From positions 1-58,920 of the forward strand of contig PLXS01000023.1 of NCBI GenBank assembly GCA_003151515.1: a stretch of 58,920 nucleotides of DNA, written 5' to 3'. Shown here one piece after another: positions 8,965 through 17,637 of the stretch. The notes under the pieces are model-generated. The model ran no database searches and was not told the origin of the DNA. It saw only the letters and a program-made list of their open reading frames with translations. The position numbers were made by a program, and so were the translations under genes. Within the stretch, counting starts at the first letter, position 1. Each line of letters starts with the position of its first letter. The stretch comes from Opitutaceae bacterium (GTDB taxonomy: Bacteria > Verrucomicrobiota > Verrucomicrobiia > Opitutales > Opitutaceae).

Positions 8965-9189
8965 TCACCGCGGCGGCCCGCCCGGTGCTCCCTGGGGCTG
9001 CTTGTCCTTGCGCGGGCATGTGCTCATGCCCAAGGGCACGTAGGCCGGGCAGAAGCGGACGATGGCGGTCAGGATCGGGAGGAGTCCGATCAGGCCCCAC
9101 CAGCTCCTGAAGTAATACCCGGCGGCGAGGACGGCGCAGCCGGCCACGATGCGGACGCCTCGGTCAATGGAACCAATGTTTGCTTTCAT
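8965..9189 (-). CDS. DUF2892 / YgaP-type transmembrane protein
   Basis: The 74-residue protein opens with the family signature N.GSIDRGVRIVAGCAVLAAGYYF, followed by a second span (WWGLIGLLPILTAIVRFCPAYVPLG). This is the DUF2892 / YgaP transmembrane domain with the usual RFCP.Y..LG..T ending. In YgaP the same domain follows a rhodanese domain; here it stands alone. An AGGAG ribosome site (9197-9201, minus strand) precedes the ATG at good spacing. The function of free-standing copies is unknown. The following gene on the strand is the two-TM protein at 8529-8942. Confidence 0.88.
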   Translation of the reverse strand: MKANIGSIDRGVRIVAGCAVLAAGYYFRSWWGLIGLLPILTAIVRFCPAYVPLGMSTCPRKDKQPQGAPGGPPR

Positions 9190-9370
9190 GGATTAACTCC
9201 TGGGTTTGGACAAAGGCCTTGATGCGGGCCCTCCTGGATGGCGCGCATTCGAGGCCCTAGGGAACGACCGGGTGATCGGGGAGTCGATCCAATCCGTGCG
9301 CCGCCAAGGACGGCGCCAGAGCCGTTGGATGGCTCCGCGGCGGGCCTTCCTGGAGCGCGCGCGGGCGACA

Positions 9371-9386
9371 TAAGGCCTTGGCCTTA
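9371..9386. terminator. Palindrome just after the GH5 stop, possible terminator
   Basis: TAAGGCC (9371-9377) and GGCCTTA (9380-9386) are perfect inverted repeats, 8 bp past the GH5 stop on the minus strand. No T-tract follows, so this is a weak terminator candidate. It could instead be an operator for the downstream DUF2892 gene. The rest of 9190-9393 shows no convincing gene. Confidence 0.35.
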
Positions 9387-9393
9387 AATCGCT

Positions 9394-10719
9394 TCACAAA
9401 GACGGTCCGCCCCCGTCGGCGCGCCTTCGAAGCACGGCAAAATGGGAAGCGAGCAGCTTAAGGGTGCTCGTGTCGCAGTCGAACACCCCGTTCAATCCCG
9501 GCGGCTCCTGGGGCATGTCGCCCGCGCCCACCCCGTCCGGCGCATCACCGAGGAGCGGGGGCCGGCCCTCGCCGCCCCAGGTCCAGAAGTTCGAGCCGGC
9601 GGCGGAGCCCCCACGGCCGGCCGACTCCTCGATCATGCCGAAAAGCTGCGCGTAGTACCTGTCGCGACACTTCGTCGGCGTCCCGAGCGCGGGCTGCCCG
9701 TCCCTGTCGAGTCCGAATTCCTCGACGACCGCCGGCTTGTTCAACGCATCGGCGATGGCAAGGTGCCTTGCCGCGTAGTCTCGCTCCTGCCTCAGGGTGT
9801 CGCCTATCGTGGCCTCGCTGCGGGCGGCGTCGAACCAGCGCCAGTTCTTCGGCCAGATGTGAAATACCATGTAGTCGATGCCCTTGGCCGCATTCAACCG
9901 CTTCACCCTCGCGTCGTCGTAAAGGCAGCCCATGTATCCCTCGCTACCCGTCGTGACGAGATGCCGGGAGTCGAGCCCGTGGATGTAGCCGGCCGTCGAT
10001 TCCACCCAGCCGAGGAAGGTCTGGAACACGACGTCGTTGTCCTCGTCGCGCTCACCGGGCCTGGGCTCGTTTGCAAGCTCCCATGCCATGATCGTTGGGT
10101 CGTCGCGGTACCGCACTCCCGTCAGCGAGTTCGTGCGGCCGAGGATCATCGCAACGTAGCGCCGGTACAGGTCCTGCGCGGCCGCGTCCGTGTAGAACGT
10201 GCTCTGGAGGCGGTTCCAGTCCTTCCACGGCGCGTAGTCCACGCCCTGCGCCGGCTTTCCCGTCGTCCATGACAGGTACTGCGGCACCCCACCCGACCAG
10301 TCCCAGAAGTTGTTTAGGAAGATGACGAGCGTCATGTGGCGCCTGCCGGCCTCCCGGGCGAGGAAGTCGAGTCCGGCCAGCACGTCCTCGTTGTATACGC
10401 CCGGCGAGGTCTGGATCGCCGGCCTCACCGTCTTTGGCACCGAGCTCTGCTCGGAGGCCCCGAGGACGCGCAGGTTGTTGACTCCAAGCTTTTCAAGGCG
10501 GTCGAGCTCGCGCACAAGGCGGGCCCTGCCCGCCGGGTTCGAGGGCCTGCCGAGGTTGGCGCCGTACCAGAGGTTCGCTCCGCACACGTACCAGGCGCGG
10601 CCATCCCGCACGAAATGCCTGCCGTCAACGCCGATGAACCCGTCGGAGCCCATCGCGGCCAGCCCAAGGGACGCCGACACGGCGGCCGCGAGCGCAAGGC
10701 GTTGGAATCGTGGTGCCAT
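9394..10719 (-). CDS. Secreted GH5 beta-mannanase-type glycoside hydrolase
   Basis: The 441-residue protein has an N-terminal signal peptide (RLALAAAVSASLGLAAMG). The catalytic (beta/alpha)8 barrel starts at GFIGVDGRHFVRDGRAWYVCGANLWYGA, typical of endo-beta-1,4-mannanases (GH5_7). The predicted acid/base is Glu218 in ELANEP and the nucleophile is Glu334 in VVEEFG. Further family features are GVNNLRVLGASE near residue 85 and HIWPKNW near 290. It should cleave mannan or mannan-like polysaccharide outside the cytoplasm. It sits 20 bp after the OPT transporter stop on the same strand, so the two are probably co-transcribed, but a direct link between mannan cleavage and oligopeptide-type transport is only suggestive. 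The subfamily call is less certain than the family. Confidence 0.88.
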   Translation of the reverse strand: MAPRFQRLALAAAVSASLGLAAMGSDGFIGVDGRHFVRDGRAWYVCGANLWYGANLGRPSNPAGRARLVRELDRLEKLGVNNLRVLGASEQSSVPKTVRPAIQTSPGVYNEDVLAGLDFLAREAGRRHMTLVIFLNNFWDWSGGVPQYLSWTTGKPAQGVDYAPWKDWNRLQSTFYTDAAAQDLYRRYVAMILGRTNSLTGVRYRDDPTIMAWELANEPRPGERDEDNDVVFQTFLGWVESTAGYIHGLDSRHLVTTGSEGYMGCLYDDARVKRLNAAKGIDYMVFHIWPKNWRWFDAARSEATIGDTLRQERDYAARHLAIADALNKPAVVEEFGLDRDGQPALGTPTKCRDRYYAQLFGMIEESAGRGGSAAGSNFWTWGGEGRPPLLGDAPDGVGAGDMPQEPPGLNGVFDCDTSTLKLLASHFAVLRRRADGGGPSL

Positions 10720-10739
10720 GGCAGAGGGGCCCAGCAGGG

Positions 10740-12668
10740 TCAGCCGCCGAAGATCTGCCGCCAGACGACGGGGCCGTTCTCCCAGAAGATGAGCGCAACC
10801 CCCATGAGCGAGCCGCCGGCGATCAATCCCGATGCCACGGGGAAGTTGTACAGCTCCGCCGTCTTCGCGCTCCTTCGCTCAACGATCCATCCGGCCAGGG
10901 CCCCCACGAAGAAGAGGAAGCCGTAGTACCAGTGGAAGGTCCACGCGAGCCCTATGCCGGAGGCCGACGGCATCCACTTCGCCTGCCTGGGAAACCACTT
11001 GGGAAGGAGCGTCAGGAGCGCCCCCGTGAGCCCCCCGATCGCAATCGACCAGAGCTTCACTGGCTCGAGGGCCTCGAATCCCTTGCTGAGGGCGAACGCC
11101 ACCGCCCGCCACGACTGCGCCGCGGGCGCAGGGAACTGGTCGGAGCCGAGCACGCTCGCCGTCGGCACCATGAACCTGAAGGCGAGCACCGTGGCCAGCG
11201 TCCCGATGAAGATCCCGCAGAACTGCGCGATGAACTGCTTCCTGGGGTTCGCGCCCAGCAGGTATCCGCTCTTGAGGTCCGTCAGCAGGTCGGCCGAGGA
11301 GATGGCGGCGCTCGAGGTGATGTTGGCGCTCATTAGGTTCACGTTCATGTTGCCGGGATTGAGCGCGCCGAAGGTGAGCTGCGCCACCTTGCCCATCGCG
11401 CCAGTCGGCGTCGTGTCCGTCTCGCCCGTGACCCGGCAGGCCACCAGGGCCAGGAAGAACGACATGGCGACGGCGATCACGCTCTGCCACACGGGCATGT
11501 TGAAGCTGGTCTTGGCCAGCCAGCAGAGCGCCACAAGGGACACGAGCTGCCCCGCCACGAACCATGATGCCGGCGTCTCGATCGCGTCCAGCCCGCCGTT
11601 TGGCCGGGCGGCCCCGGTGATCAGGCCGCGAATCCCCCGGAAGGCCTTCGCGATCGCGCGCCACTGCATGAGGAACGCGAGGAGGCCCGAAACCACCATG
11701 CACGAGACGCCGCCCCAGAGGGTCCACTGCACCACGTTCCTGTACCCCGAGCCCGCGATCACGCCGCGGGCCTGCATGACCGGCACGAACACGGCCCAGC
11801 AAAGGGTGCCGCCGAAAAAGATGCTCGCGGCCGCGCGCAGCCCCATGAGCGTCCCGGCCGCGATGAAGATCGGGTCCCACACGAACGTCACCGTGCGCCC
11901 TATCCACGCGGGACCGAAGACGACGCGGTCGAGCCTGTCCACGAACTCGTTGAGCCCGAAGGCCTGGAGCCTGGGGCTCACGAGCCGCAGGCCGTCAGCC
12001 CAGAATTGGCTTATCGCAGCGACGACGGCGCCGTACGTCAGGGCGCGCGCCGACTGCGCCGCGCGCTGGCCCTTGGAATAGAGCGCGCGCAGCGTCTCCG
12101 CGGTGGCTATCCCCGTGGGAAAGCGCAGCTGCTCGACGTTGATCATCTGGCGCTTCATCGGGATCGCCATCGTCACCCCGAGGATCGCGAGGAAGAAAAC
12201 CCACGCCAGGGTTAGCCCAAGGGGAAGCGCCTGGCCGTTGATCATGTAATAGGCGGCAAAGGCCGACACGAGCGTCGATCCGGTCGAGTACCCCGCGGCG
12301 CTAGACGTCGACTGCATGCAGTTGTTCTCGAGGATCGTCATCGGCGTCCTCGCGATCCCCAGGCGCAGGAAAACCGACCAGATGCCGTAGGAGACGATGC
12401 AGGCCGTGATCGTGACCCCAAAGCCCCAGCCCGCCTTCAGGCCTATGTAGAGGTTGGTGAGAGAAAGGACGCCGCCCAGCACGGTGCCCATGAGGACCGC
12501 CCGAAGCGTGAGCTGGGGCATGCTGTCGCCGCGGCCCTTGTAGACCTCGTTGAACCACTGGGCCTCGATCTCGTCGGGGCTCCCCTTGAATCCCTCGACC
12601 CGCAGCGGCTCGTCGTAGGCTGAGCCGCTTGTTCGCTTCTCTCCAGCAGGGGCTTCGGTTTCGGGCAT
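10740..12668 (-). CDS. OPT family oligopeptide-type transporter
   Basis: The 642-residue protein starts at the ATG at 12668 (MPETEAPAGEKR); a TTG eight codons upstream is also in frame. The N-terminal segment MPQLTLRAVLMGTVLGGVLSL followed by NLYIGLKAGWGFG is the hallmark of prokaryotic OPT transporters. Around fifteen hydrophobic spans follow, along with conserved NNCMQS.ASAAGY and FLAILGV..AIPMKRQMI.VEQLRFPTGIA..ET. Relatives import oligopeptides or metal-siderophore-like compounds by proton symport; the substrate here cannot be read from sequence. It is followed 20 bp later by the GH5 gene. The leader is preceded by no clear Shine-Dalgarno site. Confidence 0.92.
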   Translation of the reverse strand: MPETEAPAGEKRTSGSAYDEPLRVEGFKGSPDEIEAQWFNEVYKGRGDSMPQLTLRAVLMGTVLGGVLSLTNLYIGLKAGWGFGVTITACIVSYGIWSVFLRLGIARTPMTILENNCMQSTSSAAGYSTGSTLVSAFAAYYMINGQALPLGLTLAWVFFLAILGVTMAIPMKRQMINVEQLRFPTGIATAETLRALYSKGQRAAQSARALTYGAVVAAISQFWADGLRLVSPRLQAFGLNEFVDRLDRVVFGPAWIGRTVTFVWDPIFIAAGTLMGLRAAASIFFGGTLCWAVFVPVMQARGVIAGSGYRNVVQWTLWGGVSCMVVSGLLAFLMQWRAIAKAFRGIRGLITGAARPNGGLDAIETPASWFVAGQLVSLVALCWLAKTSFNMPVWQSVIAVAMSFFLALVACRVTGETDTTPTGAMGKVAQLTFGALNPGNMNVNLMSANITSSAAISSADLLTDLKSGYLLGANPRKQFIAQFCGIFIGTLATVLAFRFMVPTASVLGSDQFPAPAAQSWRAVAFALSKGFEALEPVKLWSIAIGGLTGALLTLLPKWFPRQAKWMPSASGIGLAWTFHWYYGFLFFVGALAGWIVERRSAKTAELYNFPVASGLIAGGSLMGVALIFWENGPVVWRQIFGG

Positions 12669-12961
12669 GGGGCGGGGGGCTCTGCCGGGCAAGTGTAGCC
12701 CGGCTATGGATACACTGACCGGCGCTCGGCGGACAGCACCGCCCGCGCTCGGGCGACGGCGCCTGCCTGGGGGTTCCGGATGGGACGCTTTGCCAAGGTG
12801 CGTGAAGCAAAGGGGCGCCCGCCGCGCCCTTCAAGGTGGAACTCTCCGGCGGACCGCCCGCCCGCTCCCGCGGGCCGGGGCCAAGACAAAATGAGGCTAG
12901 CAATTGTCAATTAATGCGCCAACGCCGACAGGGAGCCGTGCTATTGTTAACATCAACCTAG

Positions 12962-12968
12962 AAAGGAG
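12962..12968 (+). promoter_or_regulatory. Strong ribosome binding site for the 12975 gene
   Basis: AAAGGAG ends 6 bases before the ATG at 12975, one of the clearest Shine-Dalgarno sites in this GC-rich window. It supports this short ORF as a real gene. The region just upstream (12897-12960) is relatively AT-rich and probably holds the promoter, but no convincing -35/-10 pair was found. The rest of 12669-12961 shows nothing else. Confidence 0.7.
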
Positions 12969-12974
12969 CCCACA

Positions 12975-13253
12975 ATGCCGGTAATCAAAGTCCATGTTGA
13001 GCCCGAGGAATTGGCGGCGATCAAGCGACGGGCAGCCGAACTCGGAATCACGGTTGAGGCCATGGCTTACGGCGCTCTGAGCTGCTCGATGAGCCACGTC
13101 CGCGAACCGTTTTGCAGGGTCCGCATCGACGAGGCAGTAAATAGCAAGGGCAAGGACCTGCCGCTCTGGAGCGACAGCGCCCGCTCCGTGTCGATCTACG
13201 AGAGCATGCCCGATATCCAGCAGAAGCCCGGACCCAAGGGAGAGCCCCTGTAG
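12975..13253 (+). CDS. Small ribbon-helix-helix-like protein
   Basis: The 92-residue protein has a strong ribosome site. Its first ~40 residues follow a strand-helix-turn-helix plan (VIKVHVEPEEL, AIKRRAAELG, ITVEAMAYGAL), as in CopG/Arc-type ribbon-helix-helix DNA-binding or antitoxin domains. The remaining half (MSHVREPFCRVRIDEAV to the Pro-rich end) is not recognised. No adjacent toxin-sized partner is visible: the following gene is convergent. It could be a stand-alone regulator or a conserved hypothetical protein. The fold is inferred from pattern only. Confidence 0.6.
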   Translation: MPVIKVHVEPEELAAIKRRAAELGITVEAMAYGALSCSMSHVREPFCRVRIDEAVNSKGKDLPLWSDSARSVSIYESMPDIQQKPGPKGEPL

Positions 13254-13324
13254 CTGACCCGCGCCCCGAGCAACGCCCCGGCTCGTGCCAGGGCGCCGGC
13301 GGCTGCCCCGTCAAACCGGCACCC

Positions 13325-13768
13325 TCAGTCGAGCATCCCGGCGACCATCTCGTAGGCGGGGTCGCCCTCGGCCTTCAGCTTCCCATCCGGCCCGAACACC
13401 TTGAAGTGCGGGATTGAGCGCAGGTCGTACTGCCTTGCCACCGGCGAACTCCAGTCGATCCCCTCGACGTCGGGGCGGTTGATGTCGACCTTGACGACGG
13501 CGATGTCGTCGTGGGTCGCATGCAGCTTCTCAAGCCGGGGCGAGATCGCGCGGCAGGGCGGGCAGTACTTGCTGTAGAAGTCGAATATCGTCGTCTTGCC
13601 GGGCACAAGGTAGTCGGAAAGCTTCACCTCCTGGCCCTCGGAGATATGCCGGGGCTTGGCGCCCTTCGTGTGGTTGTCCTGGCCGTCAGCCGACAGCGTC
13701 AGCGGGACGGCGAAGAGGACGGCGACGGCGAGGAGAAGAGGGACGCTTCGATGGTGCGCGGAGTTCAT
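13325..13768 (-). CDS. Exported thioredoxin-fold protein with CPPC motif
   Basis: The 147-residue protein has a signal peptide (residues ~1-27, LLLAVAVLFAVPLTLSA). A thioredoxin fold follows: TTIFDFYSKYCPPCRAISPRLEKL places the redox pair at Cys69 and Cys72, and SIPHFKVF places the cis-proline at Pro120. The CPPC dipeptide is less common than CGPC. Because it is exported, it likely acts as a periplasmic thiol reductase or oxidase, for example in cytochrome or envelope protein maturation. Substrates are unknown. It diverges from the Tat-exported oxidoreductase gene across 205 bp. Confidence 0.87.
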   Translation of the reverse strand: MNSAHHRSVPLLLAVAVLFAVPLTLSADGQDNHTKGAKPRHISEGQEVKLSDYLVPGKTTIFDFYSKYCPPCRAISPRLEKLHATHDDIAVVKVDINRPDVEGIDWSSPVARQYDLRSIPHFKVFGPDGKLKAEGDPAYEMVAGMLD

Positions 13769-13952
13769 GAATATTGTGGCATTGGGGCAGGCCCGGCGGG
13801 GGCCGGGATCCCAGTTGCATCTAACAGCAGCGACGCGGAGTCAATGCTTGCGGTGCGGCCGCAACTTTCCCGGGTCATGAGAAGGTGCGTGACCCCGGCG
13901 CCGCGTCGGGTCAATGTGCCGCTCGGCCGTCCGTATGCACATCGAATCCGAT

Positions 13953-13962
13953 CCCCCCCCCC
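13953..13962 (+). repeat. Ten-C homopolymer upstream of the oxidoreductase start
   Basis: A run of ten C residues ends 11 bases before the ATG at 13974, where the ribosome binding site would lie. Such tracts are prone to slippage, and length changes could alter expression of the gene at 13974. Confidence 0.6.
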
Positions 13963-13973
13963 GCGGTGCCCTC

Positions 13974-15254
13974 ATGACGAGGCGCGGGGCGATCAAGCGG
14001 GGCCTGGCGGGCATCCTCGCGTACGCGGCGGCGCCGGTCGTCCTGCCCTCCTCGCTCTTCGGACGCACGGCGCCCAGCAACAGGATAAACATCGGCATGA
14101 TCGGGAACGGCCTGCAATGCGGCGGGCACTTCGAGGCGCTCATGGGCCGCGACGACTGCCGCGTGGTGGCGCTCTGCGACGTGTTCCTCCCAAAGGCTGA
14201 AAAGCTTCGGGATGACGCCGAGAGAATGTACGGGGCGGCTCAGCCCGGCGGAACCTACAGGGGCGTGGCCGCCTACCAGCACCACGAGGAGCTGCTCGCC
14301 CGGGACGACATCGACGCGGTCTGGGTGTGCACCCCCGACCACTGGCATGTCCCGATTTCGAACGCGGCCATGAAGTCGGGCAAGGACGTGTACTGCGAGA
14401 AGCCCCTGACGCTCACCGTGCGCGAGGGCCGCGTGCTCGTGGGCACGGCGCGCAGCCACGGGCGAATCCTGCAGACCGGCAGCCAGCAGCGCTCGAACGC
14501 CTCCTTCCGCAAGGCGGCCGAGATCGTGCGAAACGGCTGGATAGGCGATCTCGTTCGCGTGCGCACCTCGCTGGGCGAGTTCCCGCGGGCCCCGGCGCTC
14601 GGCGAGCAGCCCGTCCCGCCCGGCCTCGACTACGACCGCTGGCTCGGGCCGACGCCGTGGAGGCCCTACAACGAGGCGAGGGTGAGGGGCGACTTCGGGG
14701 GCGGCTGGCGCTGCTTCTACGAGTACGGCGAGCGAAAGAACGGCGACTGGGGCGCCCACCACTTCGACATCATCCAGTGGGCGCTAGGCATGGACGCCTC
14801 GGGCCCCGTCGAGTTCATCCCCAAGGGCTGGCAGGGCGCCGCGTACCAGACCCACGTCTATGCGAGCGGCCTCCCCGTCGAGCGCGTCGACGAAGGCCTC
14901 AAGGCGATGATCGAGTTCACGGGCAAGCAGGGCAAGGTGTGGGTGTCCCGTGGCGATTACCTCGTCACGGACCCGCCGGAACTGGCGGAGCGCCCGCTGC
15001 GCGCGGACGAGGTCCACCTTTACGAGAGCAGCAACCACCAGGGCGACTTCCTTGACGCGGTGCGCAGCCGCCAGCGGCCCATCGCCGACGTCGAGATCGG
15101 CCACCGCACGGCGACGGTGTGCCACCTGAACGCCATCGCCGAGAGGATCGGACGGCCCGTGCGCTGGGATCCGGGCGCCGAGGATGTGGTTGGAGACGAT
15201 GTCGCCGCGCGCTGGCTCGACCGCCCCCGCCGCTCGCCCTACGCTGCGCTCTAG
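13974..15254 (+). CDS. Tat-exported Gfo/Idh/MocA family oxidoreductase
   Basis: The 426-residue protein starts at the ATG at 13974, giving a twin-arginine leader (MTRRGAIKRGLAGILAYAAAPVVLPSS). The GTG at 13914 would add a non-leader extension. The Rossmann fold has INIGMIGNGLQCGGH near the mature N-terminus. The family signature EKP is in DVYCEKPLTL (~residue 140), and the C-terminal half carries GDWGAHHFDIIQWALGMD. Relatives are NAD(P)-dependent sugar or cyclitol dehydrogenases; the Tat-exported subgroup is abundant in Planctomycetes and Verrucomicrobia and may use a tightly bound cofactor. The substrate is unknown. A HEAT/discoidin lipoprotein gene follows 24 bp later on the same strand. 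Confidence 0.9.
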   Translation: MTRRGAIKRGLAGILAYAAAPVVLPSSLFGRTAPSNRINIGMIGNGLQCGGHFEALMGRDDCRVVALCDVFLPKAEKLRDDAERMYGAAQPGGTYRGVAAYQHHEELLARDDIDAVWVCTPDHWHVPISNAAMKSGKDVYCEKPLTLTVREGRVLVGTARSHGRILQTGSQQRSNASFRKAAEIVRNGWIGDLVRVRTSLGEFPRAPALGEQPVPPGLDYDRWLGPTPWRPYNEARVRGDFGGGWRCFYEYGERKNGDWGAHHFDIIQWALGMDASGPVEFIPKGWQGAAYQTHVYASGLPVERVDEGLKAMIEFTGKQGKVWVSRGDYLVTDPPELAERPLRADEVHLYESSNHQGDFLDAVRSRQRPIADVEIGHRTATVCHLNAIAERIGRPVRWDPGAEDVVGDDVAARWLDRPRRSPYAAL

Positions 15255-15278
15255 GGCGGCCTGCACAGACCCCAAAGC

Positions 15279-17618
15279 ATGTTCCGCCGCCCTCTCCCAG
15301 GCCCCCTGCCCCTCCTGCTCTGCCTCCCGGTGCTGGCATTGCTCGCCGGCTGTGCCGGCCTTCTCAGGGCGCCCGAGCCGGCGGTCATGGACGCCGGATC
15401 ATACTCGGCGCTGGCGTCGCTGGAGTACGGCGGCAGCCAGCGGGCCCTCGAGCGCCTGGACCGCTCGATAGCCGCCGCCGGAAAGGACCCCGACCGGGTC
15501 GCCGGCTTGGTCTCGGGCATGGTCCAGGTGCTTCGCCAGCCCCAGGCGACATTCGACGCGTGGCAGGCGATCTGCCAGCGCCTGGGCCAGCTGCTTGGCG
15601 CGCAAACGGCCGACGACGCGACGCTCGCGGTGCTCGCCCCGATGCTGTCGGACGCGAGGCTCGTGAACGCCGCGCGCCTGGCCCTTGAGCCTGTCGGCGG
15701 GCCCAAGGTCGACGCCCTGTTCGTGCGGGCGCTCGAGGGTGCGAGCGGGCCGACGCGCCTGGCGCTCCTCCAGTCGGTCGGGAACCGCCGCATGGCCGAG
15801 GCCGTCCGCGTCATCGCCCCCCTTCTTGTCGATGCTGACGGCCCGACGGCAGAGGCAGCGGCAAAGGCCCTGGGGAGCATCGGCACGGCCGCGGCGCTGG
15901 CCGCGCTCGAGGCGGCGCCGTCGCCATCGTCGCCCGCGGTGGTCGAGGCCAGGCTCGCCTGCATCGCGCGCGAGCCCGTCACGGATGGCTCCGAGGCCCT
16001 TCGAGCAATCTACGGGGACGCGGGCGTGCCGAAGGCGCAGCGGGCCGCGGCGTGGCGGGGCCTGCTCGTGCGCGAGCCCTCGGCCGCGACCCAGCGCGTG
16101 GTCGTGGTGCTCGAGGGGAGCGACCCCGCCTTCAAGCAGGTCGCTCTTGAGGCGATCGCCTCCCTGCGCTCCGCGGACCTGGTCCAGGGGCTCTGCGAGA
16201 ACCTCGTGGCCTTTGACCACCCGACGCAGGCCGCGGTCATTGAGGCCCTCGCCCGAAAGGGCGATCCGGCCGCGGTTGCGACGCTTCTCTCAGCCGCCAA
16301 GTCTGCCGACGCCTCGGTGAGGGAGGCCGCCATCGCAGCGCTGGGCATGCTTCCCGGCAGCCGGGACGTGGCCATGAGCCTCGCGGAGATTGCTGAAAAG
16401 TCCCCGGGCAGGGAGGGGAGCCTGGCATTCCACAGCCTTGCCAGGCTGTCCGGGCCCGGCGTGGGCGCGGCGGTGCTCGCGGGGGCGGCCGGGGCGGAGC
16501 CCGCCATGAGGGCGGTTTTCCTGGGGGAGATCGGCCAGCGCGGGATGACGGAAGGCGATCCGCTGCTCGTCGCGGCGCTCGCCGCCTCCGACCCGTCGGT
16601 GCGCCGGGGCGCGCTTCGCTCGCTCGAGGCCATAGGCGCCGCGGGGGACCAGGGGGCGATCCTCGCCTGGCTTGTCGGCTCCCCGGACCGCGCCGAGACA
16701 GGGCTCGCGATCCGGGCGCTTGTCAATGTGACGAAGCGCAACCCGGACGCGGCAGGACGCGACCGGCCGGTCACCGACGCGCTGGACAGCGGTACGCCCG
16801 CCGTGCGCCTGCGCCTGCTGCCGGTGCTCCCGCGCCTGGGCGACGGGCCGGCGGCCGATTGCGCCCTCAGGTTGGCCCTGGCGAGCGAGTCCAACGTCGC
16901 AGCGACGGCCGCGGGCGTCCTCGCGCAGTGGCCCGGCGACGCCGCGCTCAGCCAGCTCGTGGAGGTTTCGGAAAGGTCCGCTGACTCGGCCGTGAGGTCC
17001 GCTGCCCTGCGGGGCGCCATGAGGGCCGTCGAGCGCCGCAGGTCGATCCCCTCCAGGGAGCCGTCCGACCTCGTCGCCCGGCTGCTCGCCCGGGCCTCGG
17101 ACGAGCAGGACCGCAGGCAGCTTGTGCTCCTGCTCTCGCGCGGCTCGAGCGACGCGGCGCTCTCCCTCGCCAGGAAGCTCCAGTCGGACCCGGTCCTCGG
17201 GGCCGATGCGAAGGACGCGGTGCTTGCGATCCGCGCGAACCGGGACTGGCCCCCGGCGCTCACGGCCTCCGCGGGCGCGGAACGCCTCGCCGACATGGTG
17301 GACGGCGACCCCCAGACCGCGTGGTGGGCGCCCGCGTCGCCAAACCGGTGGATCAGGGTCGACTTCGGCCGCAGCCGGCCCGTGCGCGTGATCACCCTTG
17401 ACCAGACCGGACGCGTCGGCGACTTCCCGGAGCGCTACGAGGTATTCGTTACCAACGACCCCGACGAGCCCGGGGCCGCGCGCGCGGCGGGCGCGGGCGA
17501 GACCGCAAAGACGGTGATCCGGCTTCCCCAGGGGATCCGCGGACGCTACGTCGTCATCAGGGACGCGTCCCGCTCGCCCGAGGGAACCTGGTCGGTCACC
17601 GAGCTGCAGGTCGACTGA
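15279..17618 (+). CDS. HEAT-repeat lipoprotein with C-terminal discoidin-like domain
   Basis: The 779-residue protein begins with a lipoprotein signal (LPVLALLAGC, lipid-modified Cys25). Residues ~60-660 are alpha-helical HEAT-like repeats of ~30 residues, with recurring blocks such as ALEAIASLRSADLVQGL, AVIEALARKGDPAAVATLL and REAAIAALGMLPGS. The last ~120 residues resemble an F5/8 type C (discoidin) domain: LADMVDGDPQTAWWAP, WIRVDFGRSRPVRVITLDQ and ELQVD. This gives a lipid-anchored protein-binding solenoid joined to a probable carbohydrate-binding head. It lies directly after the Tat-exported oxidoreductase, so the two may act together in sugar metabolism at the envelope. That link is inference. 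Confidence 0.82.
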   Translation: MFRRPLPGPLPLLLCLPVLALLAGCAGLLRAPEPAVMDAGSYSALASLEYGGSQRALERLDRSIAAAGKDPDRVAGLVSGMVQVLRQPQATFDAWQAICQRLGQLLGAQTADDATLAVLAPMLSDARLVNAARLALEPVGGPKVDALFVRALEGASGPTRLALLQSVGNRRMAEAVRVIAPLLVDADGPTAEAAAKALGSIGTAAALAALEAAPSPSSPAVVEARLACIAREPVTDGSEALRAIYGDAGVPKAQRAAAWRGLLVREPSAATQRVVVVLEGSDPAFKQVALEAIASLRSADLVQGLCENLVAFDHPTQAAVIEALARKGDPAAVATLLSAAKSADASVREAAIAALGMLPGSRDVAMSLAEIAEKSPGREGSLAFHSLARLSGPGVGAAVLAGAAGAEPAMRAVFLGEIGQRGMTEGDPLLVAALAASDPSVRRGALRSLEAIGAAGDQGAILAWLVGSPDRAETGLAIRALVNVTKRNPDAAGRDRPVTDALDSGTPAVRLRLLPVLPRLGDGPAADCALRLALASESNVAATAAGVLAQWPGDAALSQLVEVSERSADSAVRSAALRGAMRAVERRRSIPSREPSDLVARLLARASDEQDRRQLVLLLSRGSSDAALSLARKLQSDPVLGADAKDAVLAIRANRDWPPALTASAGAERLADMVDGDPQTAWWAPASPNRWIRVDFGRSRPVRVITLDQTGRVGDFPERYEVFVTNDPDEPGAARAAGAGETAKTVIRLPQGIRGRYVVIRDASRSPEGTWSVTELQVD

Positions 17619-17621
17619 CCC

Positions 17622-17636
17622 GGCGCCTCCGGCGCC
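17622..17636. terminator. GC-rich hairpin between convergent genes
   Basis: GGCGCC (17622-17627) and GGCGCC (17631-17636) flank a 3-base loop, filling the 19-bp gap between the convergent genes ending at 17618 and 17638. The position suits a bidirectional terminator, though there is no T-tract. Confidence 0.45.
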
Positions 17637-17637
17637 C

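Noticed and set aside
9186..9371. 61-residue minus-strand ORF between the DUF2892 and GH5 genes
   Set aside because: It has no ribosome site and no homology-like pattern, and it overlaps the leader region of the DUF2892 gene.
12897..12960. Possible sigma-70 promoter upstream of the 12975 gene
   Set aside because: TTGTCA and TATTGT are present but not at workable spacing with partners, so no specific promoter is called.
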